NCBI RefSeq assembly: GCF_004792295.1
Contig: NZ_SRRY01000001.1
Span: 124,001-188,000, forward strand
DNA: 64,000 bases
Source of the DNA: Pseudoalteromonas sp. MEBiC 03607
Lineage (GTDB): Bacteria; Pseudomonadota; Gammaproteobacteria; Enterobacterales; Alteromonadaceae
Direction of reading: 5' to 3'
Of this stretch, positions 48,208 to 57,564 are shown piece by piece; position 1 is the stretch's first letter; every line of letters begins with the position of its first letter. The notes beneath the pieces are model-generated. The model was not told the DNA's origin. It saw only the letters and a list, made by a program, of their open reading frames with translations, and did not search any database. A program made the position numbers and the translations under genes.

Positions 48208-48288
48208 TACAAATTTCCTAATTATTACGGACTAATTTTAGTCCAAAAAAAATATTACACCGAAAGTGAACAAAAAAACAGCTTAAAA

Positions 48289-48783
48289 TTAAGCAGCTTG
48301 CTCTTCTTTCTGTACACGTACTGCTTCAATTGTTTTACACAATTTACCTGCAGACGCTTCTTTCATAGCGCTCATTAAGCGTGCAACAGCTTCGTCGTAA
48401 GTAGGTAGAGTTGCTAGCATAGCTGCGTCTACTACGTTACCTTCAAATGCAGCCGTCTTAACTTCGAATTTCTCGTTCTTCTTCGCGAAATCTGAGAAGA
48501 TACGCGCAGCAGCACCAGGGTGCTCTGAAGAGAAAGCGATTAAGCTTGGACCAACAAATGAGTCAGAAAGGCACTCAAAATCTGTACCTTCAACAGCACG
48601 TTTAGCTAGAGTGTTACGAACAACTTTCATCCATACACCAGCTTCACGAGCTTCTTTACGAAGGGCAGTGATAGCACCAACTGTTACACCACGAGAATCT
48701 GCAACAACTGCAGAAAGAGCACCAGTGGCTGCTTCGTTGACTTCAGCAACAATTGCTTTTTTGCCTTGAAGATTTAAAGCCAT
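48289..48783 (-). CDS. rplJ: ribosomal protein L10
   Basis: This 164-residue protein anchors the L7/L12 stalk to the large subunit. It opens [19 protein letters not shown] and carries [13 protein letters not shown]. The ATG follows an AGGAG site. In E. coli, L10 with L12 represses translation of this operon by binding the leader RNA; a matching leader lies upstream. Confidence 0.97.
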   Translation of the reverse strand: MALNLQGKKAIVAEVNEAATGALSAVVADSRGVTVGAITALRKEAREAGVWMKVVRNTLAKRAVEGTDFECLSDSFVGPSLIAFSSEHPGAAARIFSDFAKKNEKFEVKTAAFEGNVVDAAMLATLPTYDEAVARLMSAMKEASAGKLCKTIEAVRVQKEEQAA

Positions 48784-49104
48784 GGGTGTTACTCCTGGTT
48801 TAATGGGTCGCCGATATTGGCTTCCCTGTTCTACTCTTCCCCATCAATGATGGAGATGCTTTTTACGGCGAGAGCCAGAAGATTAGGAAAAATCTATCTG
48901 GGGATTCACACCGTCTACGTAGGTAAAATGATTAAGGCCTAGGGCCGCCTACGGTCTTGGACGGAAGCCCAATTTATCGTTTTTACCCGAAGGCATTACG
49001 AAATTATGGACTTCAACCCGAATTCTTTACTTGTTTTGAAATTAACTTTCTCAACAAAATGGCGCAAAATTATAGTTCAAATTTCACGCCATGTAAACTC
49101 TTAA
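48784..49104 (-). ncRNA. rplJ leader, L10-type autoregulatory RNA
   Basis: This 321-bp gap before rplJ contains the operon promoter and a long leader. The core, about 48838-48970, folds with ACCGT (on the minus strand) pairing with ACGGT across a CCTACGTAGACGGTG region, followed by a CCAGA/TCTGG stem. It resembles the L10 leader of enterics, which binds L10(L12)4 by a kinked stem. I judged this by pattern only; a covariance search would settle it. Confidence 0.65.
49069..49097 (-). promoter_or_regulatory. promoter of the rplJ-rplL-rpoB-rpoC operon
   Basis: On the minus strand TTTACA (49092-49097) and TATAAT (49069-49074) are separated by exactly 17 bases. It starts 8 bp after the rplA stop codon and drives a leader of about 280 bases. 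Confidence 0.85.
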
Positions 49105-49809
49105 TTAAGCAACAGTCGTGCTTAGTGAGTTTTGGTCAACAGCAACACCTGCACCCATTGTTGTAGAGATAGTTACTTTCTTCACGTAAGTACCTTTTGC
49201 TTGAGAAGGTTTAGCCTTCTTAAGCGCAACAATAAGAGCTTCAAGGTTTTGTTGAAGTTGCTCAGCAGTGAAATCAACCTTACCGATAGTAGTATGGATG
49301 ATACCGTTCTTGTCGTTACGGTAACGAACTTGACCTGCTTTCGCGTTTTTAACTGCTTCTGCAACGTTAGGCGTTACAGTACCAGTTTTAGGGTTTGGCA
49401 TTAGACCACGTGGACCTAAGATTTGACCTAGTTGACCAACAACACGCATAGCGTCTGGAGATGCAACAACAACGTCAAAGTTCATCTCGCCTTTCTTAAC
49501 TAGATCAGCAAGATCTTCCATGCCCACTAATTCAGCACCAGCTTCTTTCGCAGCGTCTGCGTTAGCGCCTTGTGTGAATACAGCAACACGAACTTCACGA
49601 CCAGTACCGTTAGGTAGTACAGTAGCACCACGAACGTTTTGGTCAGATTTACGAGCATCGATACCAAGGTTAACAGCAACGTCAACACTTTCTACGAATT
49701 TAGCTGTCGCTAACTCTTTTAAAAGAGCAACTGCTTCATTGATTTCGTAATCTTTAGTCGCATCCACTTTTTCGCGGATTGTACGCATACGTTTAGTTAA
49801 TTTTGCCAT
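49105..49809 (-). CDS. rplA: ribosomal protein L1
   Basis: This 234-residue protein builds the L1 stalk near the E site. It opens [16 protein letters not shown] and has the conserved [15 protein letters not shown] segment. In E. coli L1 represses the rplKA mRNA. Its start follows the rplK stop after 4 bases. Confidence 0.97.
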   Translation of the reverse strand: MAKLTKRMRTIREKVDATKDYEINEAVALLKELATAKFVESVDVAVNLGIDARKSDQNVRGATVLPNGTGREVRVAVFTQGANADAAKEAGAELVGMEDLADLVKKGEMNFDVVVASPDAMRVVGQLGQILGPRGLMPNPKTGTVTPNVAEAVKNAKAGQVRYRNDKNGIIHTTIGKVDFTAEQLQQNLEALIVALKKAKPSQAKGTYVKKVTISTTMGAGVAVDQNSLSTTVA

Positions 49810-49813
49810 TATC

Positions 49814-50242
49814 TTAGTCCTCTACGTTCAAGCCCATCGCACGCGCAGAACCTGCGATAGTGCGAACCGCAGCGTCCATATCAGCCGCTGTAAGGTCAGG
49901 TCGTTTTGTCTCAACGATTTCTTCAAGTTGAGCACGTGTAACTGTACCCACTTTTTCAGTGTTAGGACGGCCTGAGCCTGATTTGATGCCTGCAGCTTTC
50001 TTAAGTAAGTAAGCAGCCGGTGGAGTTTTCATTTCGAACGTGAAAGAACGGTCACCGTAAACAGAGATCACTACAGGAACTGGAGCGCCTTTTTCGATAG
50101 ACTCTGTACGTGCGTTGAACGCTTTACAGAATTCCATGATGTTTACACCGTGTTGACCTAGTGCTGGACCTACTGGAGGACTAGGGTTAGCCATACCAGC
50201 GGCAACTTGTAGCTTGATAATAGCTTCAACTTTTTTAGCCAT
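49814..50242 (-). CDS. rplK: ribosomal protein L11
   Basis: This 142-residue protein binds the GTPase-associated region of 23S rRNA. It opens [20 protein letters not shown] with the conserved [15 protein letters not shown] following. Its leader of about 140 bases (50243-50380) contains a GGGAAGCC-type stem that may be the L1 target, but I did not fold it. The promoter lies within the nusG terminator. Confidence 0.97.
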   Translation of the reverse strand: MAKKVEAIIKLQVAAGMANPSPPVGPALGQHGVNIMEFCKAFNARTESIEKGAPVPVVISVYGDRSFTFEMKTPPAAYLLKKAAGIKSGSGRPNTEKVGTVTRAQLEEIVETKRPDLTAADMDAAVRTIAGSARAMGLNVED

Positions 50243-50367
50243 AATAAATACCTCATTTGGTGGGTCATAGCCTTGTGCGCGCGAGGACGCGTACTCTAAC
50301 GGCTTCCCAGTTTAAAAATTGGTTCTCACTTTTTGTGATAAAAACAAGTCGCAACTTGCCGTAACAC

Positions 50368-50406
50368 AAAAAGGCCGCTGATTATAAGTTAATCAGCGGC
50401 CTTTTT
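50368..50406. terminator. bidirectional nusG terminator
   Basis: GGCCGCTGATTA (50373-50384) pairs perfectly with TAATCAGCGGCC (50390-50401), with five A residues before and five T residues after, so it works on both strands. On the minus strand it follows nusG by about 50 bp. The rplK promoter is laid over it. Confidence 0.88.
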
Positions 50407-50409
50407 CAA
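50381..50409 (-). promoter_or_regulatory. rplK-rplA promoter built into the nusG terminator
   Basis: On the minus strand TTGAAA (50404-50409) and a perfect TATAAT (50381-50386) are separated by exactly 17 bases. The -35 box lies at the 5' edge of the terminator and the -10 box spans its loop and far arm. Confidence 0.75.
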
Positions 50410-50456
50410 GCTTATTGCCAAAATATTAAACGATTTTGGCAGCTTTAATTTTTTAC

Positions 50457-51014
50457 TTACTTGTCTTGTTCAACTTGACCAAACTCAAGCTCAACAGGTG
50501 TCGAACGACCGAAGATAAGCACAGACACTTTTACGCGGCTCTTTTCGTAATCCACTTCTTCAACAACACCGCTGAAGTCTGCAAACGGACCATCGATAAC
50601 ACGAACAACTTCACCAGGCTCAAATAATGTAGCCGGCTTAGGTGCTTCTGAGTTTTCTTGAAGACGGTTTAAGATGCGGTCAGCTTCTTTTTGGCTAATT
50701 GGCGCAGGACGATCAGACGTACCACCAATGAAGCCCATAACACGTGCTGTGCTATTTACTAAGTGCCAGCTTGCATCGTTCATGTCCATTTGAACTAGTA
50801 CGTAACCTGGGAAGAATTTACGCTCAGATTTGCGCTTTTGACCTGCACGCATCTCAACAACTTCTTCAGTTGGTACTAATACTTCACCAAAACTATCTTC
50901 CAAACCTTCGATCTTGATATGCTCAAGAATGGTTTGTGCTACACGCTTCTCATAACCAGAGAAAGCTTGTACTACGTACCAACGTAGTTTCTTTTCGTTC
51001 TTCTCATCCGACAT
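50457..51014 (-). CDS. nusG: transcription termination/antitermination protein NusG
   Basis: This 185-residue factor binds RNA polymerase, aids Rho termination and couples to the ribosome. The N-terminal NGN domain begins at [17 protein letters not shown]. The C-terminal KOW domain carries [20 protein letters not shown]. It lies 4 bp after secE. An extra hairpin GCCAAAAT/ATTTTGGC (50417-50440) lies between its stop codon and the terminator. Confidence 0.97.
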   Translation of the reverse strand: MSDEKNEKKLRWYVVQAFSGYEKRVAQTILEHIKIEGLEDSFGEVLVPTEEVVEMRAGQKRKSERKFFPGYVLVQMDMNDASWHLVNSTARVMGFIGGTSDRPAPISQKEADRILNRLQENSEAPKPATLFEPGEVVRVIDGPFADFSGVVEEVDYEKSRVKVSVLIFGRSTPVELEFGQVEQDK

Positions 51015-51018
51015 GGGA

Positions 51019-51396
51019 TTAGATCTCCAATCCAGTTAAAAAGCCTACTGCGCGGAATAAAATGCCATCTAATCCCCAAAGGATAAGTGCCATAATCACA
51101 GTTGCAACCATTACAATTAATGTCGTATGTGTTGTTTCTTGGCGTGTTGGCCACACAACTTTACGTACTTCGATACGTGCTTCTTTTGCAAATGCAATAA
51201 AAGTACGACCTTTTTCAGTTAGTGAGGCAATGCCTAAACCCGCTGCAACAGCAACCACTACACCAATAGCACGTAATAATACAGATTGGTCTGCATACAT
51301 GTGGTTACCAACGACTGCGCCTGCTAGTAGCGCAATAGCTACAATCCACTTTACTGAATCCATCGCATTCGATGGAGTTTCTACATTCGTGCTCAT
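51019..51396 (-). CDS. secE: protein translocase subunit SecE
   Basis: This 125-residue inner-membrane protein clamps SecY in the translocase. Three hydrophobic segments are visible: [29 protein letters not shown] and [20 protein letters not shown]. The conserved cytoplasmic [12 protein letters not shown] motif precedes the last one. The three-helix form is typical of gammaproteobacteria. It is directly upstream of nusG and downstream of tRNA-Trp. Confidence 0.95.
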   Translation of the reverse strand: MSTNVETPSNAMDSVKWIVAIALLAGAVVGNHMYADQSVLLRAIGVVVAVAAGLGIASLTEKGRTFIAFAKEARIEVRKVVWPTRQETTHTTLIVMVATVIMALILWGLDGILFRAVGFLTGLEI

Positions 51397-51525
51397 AATA
51401 TTTTTACCTTAACTACAGACACAACAACCCTGCGCACTGGCAGGGTTAATCCATTAAAATCTAAACTTAAAAACAGACTTGTTTAAACCGATTTTTAATT
51501 TCAGACTTCACACATTGTGTAAAAG

Positions 51526-51602
51526 TGGCAGGGGCGGAGAGATTCGAACTCCCAACCGTCGGTTTTGGAGACCGCTGTTCTACCAATTGGAACTACGCCC
51601 CT
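51526..51602 (-). tRNA. tRNA-Trp (anticodon CCA)
   Basis: This 77-base gene folds as a cloverleaf. The acceptor stem AGGGGCG/CGCCCCT is intact, the discriminator base is G, and the 3' CCA is encoded (51526-51528). The anticodon CCA is at 51566-51568 in the loop CTCCAAA. The T-arm GAGTTCGAATCTC is regular. It has one more D-loop base than E. coli tRNA-Trp, and the outermost anticodon-stem pair appears to be a G-A mismatch. Confidence 0.95.
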
Positions 51603-51617
51603 GCAAAGTGGATGCCT

Positions 51618-51645
51618 ATTATACTTACGCAATTCATTAACACAA
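51618..51645 (-). promoter_or_regulatory. promoter of tRNA-Trp
   Basis: On the minus strand TTGTGT (51640-51645) and TATAAT (51618-51623) are 16 bases apart, and the tRNA begins about 15 bases after the -10 box. It may also supply secE-nusG. Confidence 0.75.
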
Positions 51646-51768
51646 GTGTAAAAGATACCCATAAGTTAAATTCTCACCTGCTGAATTAAAAATCAATATT
51701 AACATTGATTAAAAAGCAGTTTATCATCAACCCGATATAGGAACAATTACAATAAATGGACGTTCAAT

Positions 51769-54700
51769 TTGACTGCTCAACATAGCCTATTATTTCGTTT
51801 TTTTTGCTCTATTACGCTACTGATTTGTTACTCAGTCAGCGCTCGTCCTCTGCATTTAAGTAGCTTCGATAGTCAACAAGGGCTAAGCCAAAACTCCATC
51901 AATTGTAGTATCAACGATGCACAAGGGTTCACGTGGTTTGCAACCCAAGGTGGTTTAAATCGATTTGATGGTTACGAATTTAAACGTTTTAAAGCAACGG
52001 GCTTAAAAGGCAGTATTTCAGGTAATTGGGTCACCGCATGTCTACAAGATAAAAATAATCAGCTTTGGTTTGCCACTGCAAGTAAAGGATTAAACCGCTT
52101 AGATACAACAACAGGGCAATTCAGCACATATACTTCGTCCAGCTCACTGCTGCCGCTTAGCGATGATAAAATCTGGTCAATGGCGTTTGATAAGTTCGAC
52201 AACCTGTGGCTTGGCCATGAACAAGGTAAATTAACGATGTTTAATTTACCTAAACAGCAGGTTGAACATTTCCAAATCAAGCTCTCAGGTAATCCAAATA
52301 TTGTTATTCGCGATATAGTTACAAGCAATAACCAGTTGTGGCTTGCCACCAGCCATGGCTTAATAAAGTTCAATAGTGTTACAAAACAGTTTGAGCAGCA
52401 TGCCACTATCACCTCGGCACTATGGCACATCAACCTTTTAGCAAACCAGCAACTTTTGGTAGGCGCTAAACACGGCTTATACCTGCTCGACCCAAAAAAC
52501 GACACGACCAATGAGATTGCACGATTTAATGGTGTCTGGATCACTGATAGTTTAATTGATAGCAGTAATAATCTTTGGATCACAAGTTATGGAAAAGGCA
52601 TTTATTTTATTGAAGCAGACAAAAATATTCATCAGGATATAGTGCAATATCGACATGACGCACAACTGACAAACTCGTTGAAAAGTGATTATTTATTGTC
52701 AGTTTATCAAGATCCTCAAGGCGTTATATGGATTGGTAGTGATGGCTTTGGGGTGCAGCGCTACAATCCTTCTCAACAGCAATTTTCTCATCAAACAAAA
52801 ACTCTCAACGCTGATTCTCTAAGCCACAACTTTATTCGCGCTATTATCAAGCGCAGCAATGGCCAATTGTGGGTAGGTACTCGCGACGGGCTTAATCTAC
52901 GAACTGAAAATGGCTATAAAAACTATAAGTCTCAACTCCCTAATAGTAATATTTTTGCTCTACACGAAGATAATAAACAGCAATTATGGGTAGGAACCTA
53001 TGGTGGCGGGTTACTTAAATACCAACAAGACAGCGATGACTTTGCGGTCTTCTCGATGCAAAGTCATCAGTTAAGCAGTAATCGTGTCTACGCAATTGCG
53101 AGTGACGGTAACGATATACTTTGGCTTGGCAGCAACCAAGGCCTTACCCGCTTTGACCCGAGCACAGGAAGTGTCCGCCACTTCCAACATGACCCTACTC
53201 GTAACAGCCTAGCTAACAACACTGTTTTTACACTCGCTTATGATCATGATGACAATGCGCTTTGGATAGGCACGCGTGCTGGACTCAACAAGTTAGATAT
53301 AGACACAGAGCACTTTACACTCCTTAATGATCGTTCTTCTTCAGTAGAACAAAATGCGCTCAGCCATAATATGGTCACCTCTTTATTACTGGATAATAAA
53401 AACACTATTTGGGTTGGCACTATGCAAGGGCTAAATAAAGTCGACAAACAGACCTTTGCCGTTAAGCACATAACAGAGCAACATGGTCTGGCAAATGACA
53501 ATATTTTTGATATTTTAGCTGACAAACAGGGTTACCTTTGGCTTGCTACAAATGGTGGCTTATCCCGCTATCAACCGCATACCAGCAAAATACAGCAATT
53601 TTTACCCGAACAAGGTATTCAGCATCAATCTTTTATCCTCGGCGCGAGCTTTCAAGCTGCTGATGGCGAACTCTATTTTGGTGGCATCAATGGCTTTAAC
53701 CACTTTTATCCTGAGCAGTTAGATTTAACTCATACGCCACCTACCCCAGTTTTAACTGAGTTGCTGCTCAACAACCAAGCGATTGAGACGCGTTACTTTG
53801 ATCAGCAATCTGATTTGCTTATAAATGCCACTAACACGCTTTCTCTGCCGCAATCATCTGGAGTTATCGGGTTTAAGTTTAGCGCTCTACAAAATCCAGC
53901 AAGCCCAAACCATTATCAATATGGCTATAAATTAGCAGGTTTTGATGAGCAGTTTCTCTATACAGACGCAAGTCTTCGCCAAGTCAATTACCCACAACTC
54001 CCTGCTGGGCAATATGAACTACTAATTAAAGCAAAAGATCAGTATGGGCAATGGAGTCAAACCAAATCTTTATTAGCACTGACCGTTGTGCCGCCTTGGT
54101 GGCAAAGCCCCATTGCATACGTGGTTTATTTTCTTGCCGTATTGAGCGTGGCTTGGTCACTATTAAATGCAATTTACAAACGCAAACTAGCTGAGCAAGA
54201 CAAACAAAAAGAAGTGGCGTTAAACAAATTAAAAGATCAGTTCTTAGATAACATTAGTCATGAGCTAAAAACGCCCCTGAGTTTAATTCTTGCCCCTGTC
54301 AGTCAGTTGCAACAGCAACATCAGGACACGCAATCACAAACACACCTTGCGAGTATTAAACGCAACAGCCAACGGTTACTTGAACTTATTAATCAATTAC
54401 TGCAATTAAGCAAACGACCAAGTACTGCTGTGTACACTGTTTCTCCATATTCATTAGCACGTTTTTTAACCGAGCTTACGCAAGACTTCGCCCCGCTATT
54501 TGCGCAAAAAAACTTACAGTTTAGTTTTCAAGATAATGATCATTTATTATGTGCGACTAATATTGCACCTAATCACGCCCATTCTATTTTTAGTAACTTA
54601 ATCAATAACGCCTTAAAGTACACTCCTGAAGGTGGCAGTGTCAGCGTAAGCCTAACGGTTAATCAGCAACAAGCCATAATAAATATAACCGACACCGGAA

Positions 54701-55728
54701 TAGGTATTGCTGTTGAGGATCAGCATCAGGTTTTTAAGCGCTTTACACGTGTAGCGTCCATCGAATCAGGCAGTGGTATCGGCCTAACATTAGTAAAACA
54801 ACTTGTGGAAGCATATGGAGGAGAAATAACACTTCACAGCGAGATAGGTAAAGGTAGCTGCTTTAGTGTTTCATTGCCGGTTGTTATGAACACCAACCAG
54901 AGCAAAACGACCTTAGAACATCGCAATGCTAAACAAACCCTTCTCATTGTTGAAGACAATCATGATATGACACAGCTACTGCTCAGCTTATTTAATCAAG
55001 AATTTAACTGTCTTTGTGCTGCTGATGGCCAACACGCGATTTCCCTTTGCCAAGATGAATTACCAGATCTCATTATTAGTGATGTGATGATGCCAGTTAT
55101 GGATGGTTATCAGCTACTGGCTAAACTACGTGAAAATCCTGCCACCAGTCATGTCCCAGTGTTACTTTTATCTGCAAAAGCAGATACGCAAAGCCGCTTA
55201 AAAGGGCTTGACTTGTTAGCTGATGACTATTTGAGTAAGCCTTTCGAACCGACTCTTTTGATCAGCCGCGTTAAAAGTCTGATAAGTTTACGCCAGCTAT
55301 TAAATCAACACTTAACTGCACAACTAGCCGCCCCCATAGCAACGAGCCCCACAGAGACCATGGTAGTGCAAAACAAAGACTACTGCTTTACTGAAAAACT
55401 CAAGCAAGTGGTGTTAGCCCACTATCAAGATGAAGGATTTTCAGTTGAACAGCTTGCCGCAGCAATGTGTATGAGTGCTCGCGCATTACAGCTGAAGATG
55501 AAATCACTCTACTCCCTCACTCCTTCAGATTATTTACGTAATACACGCATTGAACTAGCAGCAAAGCAGCTTATTAATAGCTCATACTCAATAGGTCAAG
55601 TTGCCCAAAATAACGGTTTTAGTTCACAAAGCTACTTCGCAAGAAGCTTCAAAGTGCAATATGGGATCTCACCAAAGCAATACCGAGAAAAATATACAAA
55701 ACAAGCAGATTTTCGCGTCAGTGAATAA
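51769..55728 (+). CDS. hybrid two-component regulator with beta-propeller sensor and AraC output
   Basis: This 1319-residue protein unites sensor, kinase, receiver and DNA-binding parts. A signal-like N terminus is followed by about 600 residues of two-component-regulator propeller repeats (LWFATASKGLNRLD, LWIGTRAGLNKLD and similar), a Y_Y_Y domain and one transmembrane helix near 780-800. A HisKA domain carries His831 (DNISHELKTPLS), followed by an ATPase domain and a receiver with Asp1105 (LIISDVMMPVMDG). An AraC-type helix-turn-helix pair closes it (YSIGQVAQNNGFSSQSYFARSFK). Such regulators sense polysaccharide fragments in Bacteroidetes; here the ligand is unknown. The start is TTG at 51769, since no in-frame ATG exists nearby. 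An out-of-frame ten-codon ATG frame (51756-51785) overlaps it. Confidence 0.92.
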   Translation: MTAQHSLLFRFFCSITLLICYSVSARPLHLSSFDSQQGLSQNSINCSINDAQGFTWFATQGGLNRFDGYEFKRFKATGLKGSISGNWVTACLQDKNNQLWFATASKGLNRLDTTTGQFSTYTSSSSLLPLSDDKIWSMAFDKFDNLWLGHEQGKLTMFNLPKQQVEHFQIKLSGNPNIVIRDIVTSNNQLWLATSHGLIKFNSVTKQFEQHATITSALWHINLLANQQLLVGAKHGLYLLDPKNDTTNEIARFNGVWITDSLIDSSNNLWITSYGKGIYFIEADKNIHQDIVQYRHDAQLTNSLKSDYLLSVYQDPQGVIWIGSDGFGVQRYNPSQQQFSHQTKTLNADSLSHNFIRAIIKRSNGQLWVGTRDGLNLRTENGYKNYKSQLPNSNIFALHEDNKQQLWVGTYGGGLLKYQQDSDDFAVFSMQSHQLSSNRVYAIASDGNDILWLGSNQGLTRFDPSTGSVRHFQHDPTRNSLANNTVFTLAYDHDDNALWIGTRAGLNKLDIDTEHFTLLNDRSSSVEQNALSHNMVTSLLLDNKNTIWVGTMQGLNKVDKQTFAVKHITEQHGLANDNIFDILADKQGYLWLATNGGLSRYQPHTSKIQQFLPEQGIQHQSFILGASFQAADGELYFGGINGFNHFYPEQLDLTHTPPTPVLTELLLNNQAIETRYFDQQSDLLINATNTLSLPQSSGVIGFKFSALQNPASPNHYQYGYKLAGFDEQFLYTDASLRQVNYPQLPAGQYELLIKAKDQYGQWSQTKSLLALTVVPPWWQSPIAYVVYFLAVLSVAWSLLNAIYKRKLAEQDKQKEVALNKLKDQFLDNISHELKTPLSLILAPVSQLQQQHQDTQSQTHLASIKRNSQRLLELINQLLQLSKRPSTAVYTVSPYSLARFLTELTQDFAPLFAQKNLQFSFQDNDHLLCATNIAPNHAHSIFSNLINNALKYTPEGGSVSVSLTVNQQQAIINITDTGIGIAVEDQHQVFKRFTRVASIESGSGIGLTLVKQLVEAYGGEITLHSEIGKGSCFSVSLPVVMNTNQSKTTLEHRNAKQTLLIVEDNHDMTQLLLSLFNQEFNCLCAADGQHAISLCQDELPDLIISDVMMPVMDGYQLLAKLRENPATSHVPVLLLSAKADTQSRLKGLDLLADDYLSKPFEPTLLISRVKSLISLRQLLNQHLTAQLAAPIATSPTETMVVQNKDYCFTEKLKQVVLAHYQDEGFSVEQLAAAMCMSARALQLKMKSLYSLTPSDYLRNTRIELAAKQLINSSYSIGQVAQNNGFSSQSYFARSFKVQYGISPKQYREKYTKQADFRVSE

Positions 55729-55852
55729 AGTTTTCGTATGAGTACTATTAACAAGCCACTGATTTACCTACTTTATATCCATAAAAATTCAAACAGCTCA
55801 CACATTGTTGTTAGCCAGTTTTCTGCATGAGATATCAGTTAAGGAAAATCAT

Positions 55853-56986
55853 ATGCTCACAAAAACACACAAGGCGATCTCGCTAACGTTATTTGCAGCA
55901 GCACTGAGTGCATGTCAAAGCACGTCGACATCAACAAGTAATAAAAATAGTCCAAATGTAAATGAAGTCGCACAGCAACAATATAACGGCCCAAAAGCTC
56001 GCATCGCTGTAGCCCGCTTTACCGATAAATCAAATGATTCGCGTTGGTGGCGAAAAGAAATCGGTGAAGGTATGGCAGATCAATTAACAACCGCATTAGT
56101 CAGTACCAATCGATTTATTGTTTTAGAAAGACAAGCACTCGATGCGGTGTTATCTGAGCAAGATCTCGCTGTTTCAGGGCGCGTAAGTGCAGCATCAGGA
56201 GCAGCTTATGGTGAAATCGAAGGTGCCGAAATCGTGGTAGTTGCAGCGGTTACTGAGTTCGATGATGATAGTTCAGGTGCCAGTGTAGGCAGCGGTGGTT
56301 TTATTGGTGATGTATTTAGTTCAGTATCGGCTGGTTTCTCAGGCTCACACATGGCCATTGATTTACGCCTAATTGATACCCGCACCTCGCGAATTCTAGC
56401 CGCAACCAGCGTTGAAGGTGGCAGTAAAGACTTCGATTTCACATCAGCAGCGACTAACTTTGGCGGTGCACTTGTCGGTGGAAATTTAAGTGGCTGGTCA
56501 AACACGCCAAAAGAAAAAGCATTGCGCGAAGTAATCGTAAAAGCCGTTGAATTCTTAGAGTCAAAAGTGCCCACAACTTATTATCGTTATAATAGCGACA
56601 ACACCATAGCAGCTGGCTACAAGGCCCCTGCACCACTAAAAGTAACCACAGCTGCAGCACCGGCTAAAGCGCCAATAGCATCGGTTACTGTTCCGAGTCA
56701 CAGAATGCCTTACTATGAAAAAACAGACCTGGCGATGTCACGACTCAATTTAGTGTGTTTAGGTTACTTGAAGCAGCAACCACACTATGAAGAATTTGAC
56801 GTTGAAGACGTAAAGTATGATCAAGCCACTGTGATTGCGCTCACTGAATATCAGCAAGAAAATAAGCTAAAAGTGACGGGGCTTGCAGATGAAGCAACTA
56901 AAAAATCTCTTGATGATACACAGTGTATTGCCAAAACCAACAAGTCACACTTAGAAAGCTTAGGTAGCATGTTTAAATTTGACTGA
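55853..56986 (+). CDS. CsgG-like lipoprotein with C-terminal peptidoglycan-binding-like domain
   Basis: This 377-residue protein has a signal peptide with a lipobox (ALSACQS). Its core resembles CsgG, the outer-membrane curli secretion channel: RIAVARFTDKSNDSRWW, MADQLTTALVSTNRFIVLER and MAIDLRLIDTRTSRILAATSVEG. The C-terminal 90 residues (ATVIALTEYQQENKLKVTGLADEATKKSL) resemble a peptidoglycan-binding PGB_1 unit. No curli subunit or CsgE/CsgF gene is nearby, so a role in curli is not supported. The ATG at 55853 was chosen because AAGGA lies upstream; the frame is open for 16 codons before it. It lies 124 bp after the hybrid regulator. Confidence 0.83.
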   Translation: MLTKTHKAISLTLFAAALSACQSTSTSTSNKNSPNVNEVAQQQYNGPKARIAVARFTDKSNDSRWWRKEIGEGMADQLTTALVSTNRFIVLERQALDAVLSEQDLAVSGRVSAASGAAYGEIEGAEIVVVAAVTEFDDDSSGASVGSGGFIGDVFSSVSAGFSGSHMAIDLRLIDTRTSRILAATSVEGGSKDFDFTSAATNFGGALVGGNLSGWSNTPKEKALREVIVKAVEFLESKVPTTYYRYNSDNTIAAGYKAPAPLKVTTAAAPAKAPIASVTVPSHRMPYYEKTDLAMSRLNLVCLGYLKQQPHYEEFDVEDVKYDQATVIALTEYQQENKLKVTGLADEATKKSLDDTQCIAKTNKSHLESLGSMFKFD

Positions 56987-56994
56987 GTAAACTT

Positions 56995-57030
56995 ACAGCC
57001 AGTGTTAGTACTGGCTGTATCACCGTTTTT
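56995..57030 (+). terminator. hairpin after the CsgG-like gene
   Basis: ACAGCCAGT (56995-57003) pairs with ACTGGCTGT (57010-57018), followed at a distance by CACCGTTTTTATT. The T run is not adjacent, so terminator strength is uncertain. Confidence 0.55.
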
Positions 57031-57063
57031 ATTGGCGCCTTCACTACACTAACCTGCTACATA

Positions 57064-57564
57064 TCACACTACTTGCAACAACTCACCACGATAAAAATCA
57101 CATAACAACCAAATTTGTTGAAAGGGATGCTGCTTAGGCACATCAAGGTGAGTAAGTACTGACTTAAAATCATCGAAATGCCATATAGTACTGGCATTTC
57201 GAATTAATAACCAAGGCTGCGAAGACTCGTAATGTTTCTTAGCTTTTTGTGCCAGCAATCGATGCAAAGCACAGTGCAAACGTTCGTTACTCGGTGCTAA
57301 AGCCATTTCAGCGAGATCGCGTTGCATTGAGATAGACAGCGGGCGACCTAGCACCGCCATCGCTTCTGTTTCACTGGCATATAAATGCGCTATTTCAATA
57401 TCGAGCCGTTCATCACCTTTATAACAACTCACATCTGGTTTACTTGGTGTGTTATGCCAGATATTACGCATGGTTACACCAAACTGCTTTTCGTAGCAGC
57501 GTAAAAATAGCTTTGCCGCACTATGCTCGAGTGCTATTTTTTCTTGTTCACTCTCACGATTCAT
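57064..57564 (-). CDS. unrecognised protein, perhaps nuclease-like
   Basis: This 166-residue protein lacks signal peptide and membrane segments. Residues around KPDVSCYKGDERLDIEIAHLY resemble the PD...(D/E)xK core of restriction-like nucleases, with PD followed by an acidic strand, but the Lys is missing, so the idea is weak. Its start overlaps the deoC stop by 11 bases in another frame, implying it is expressed after deoC. No partner is known to me. Confidence 0.55.
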   Translation of the reverse strand: MNRESEQEKIALEHSAAKLFLRCYEKQFGVTMRNIWHNTPSKPDVSCYKGDERLDIEIAHLYASETEAMAVLGRPLSISMQRDLAEMALAPSNERLHCALHRLLAQKAKKHYESSQPWLLIRNASTIWHFDDFKSVLTHLDVPKQHPFQQIWLLCDFYRGELLQVV

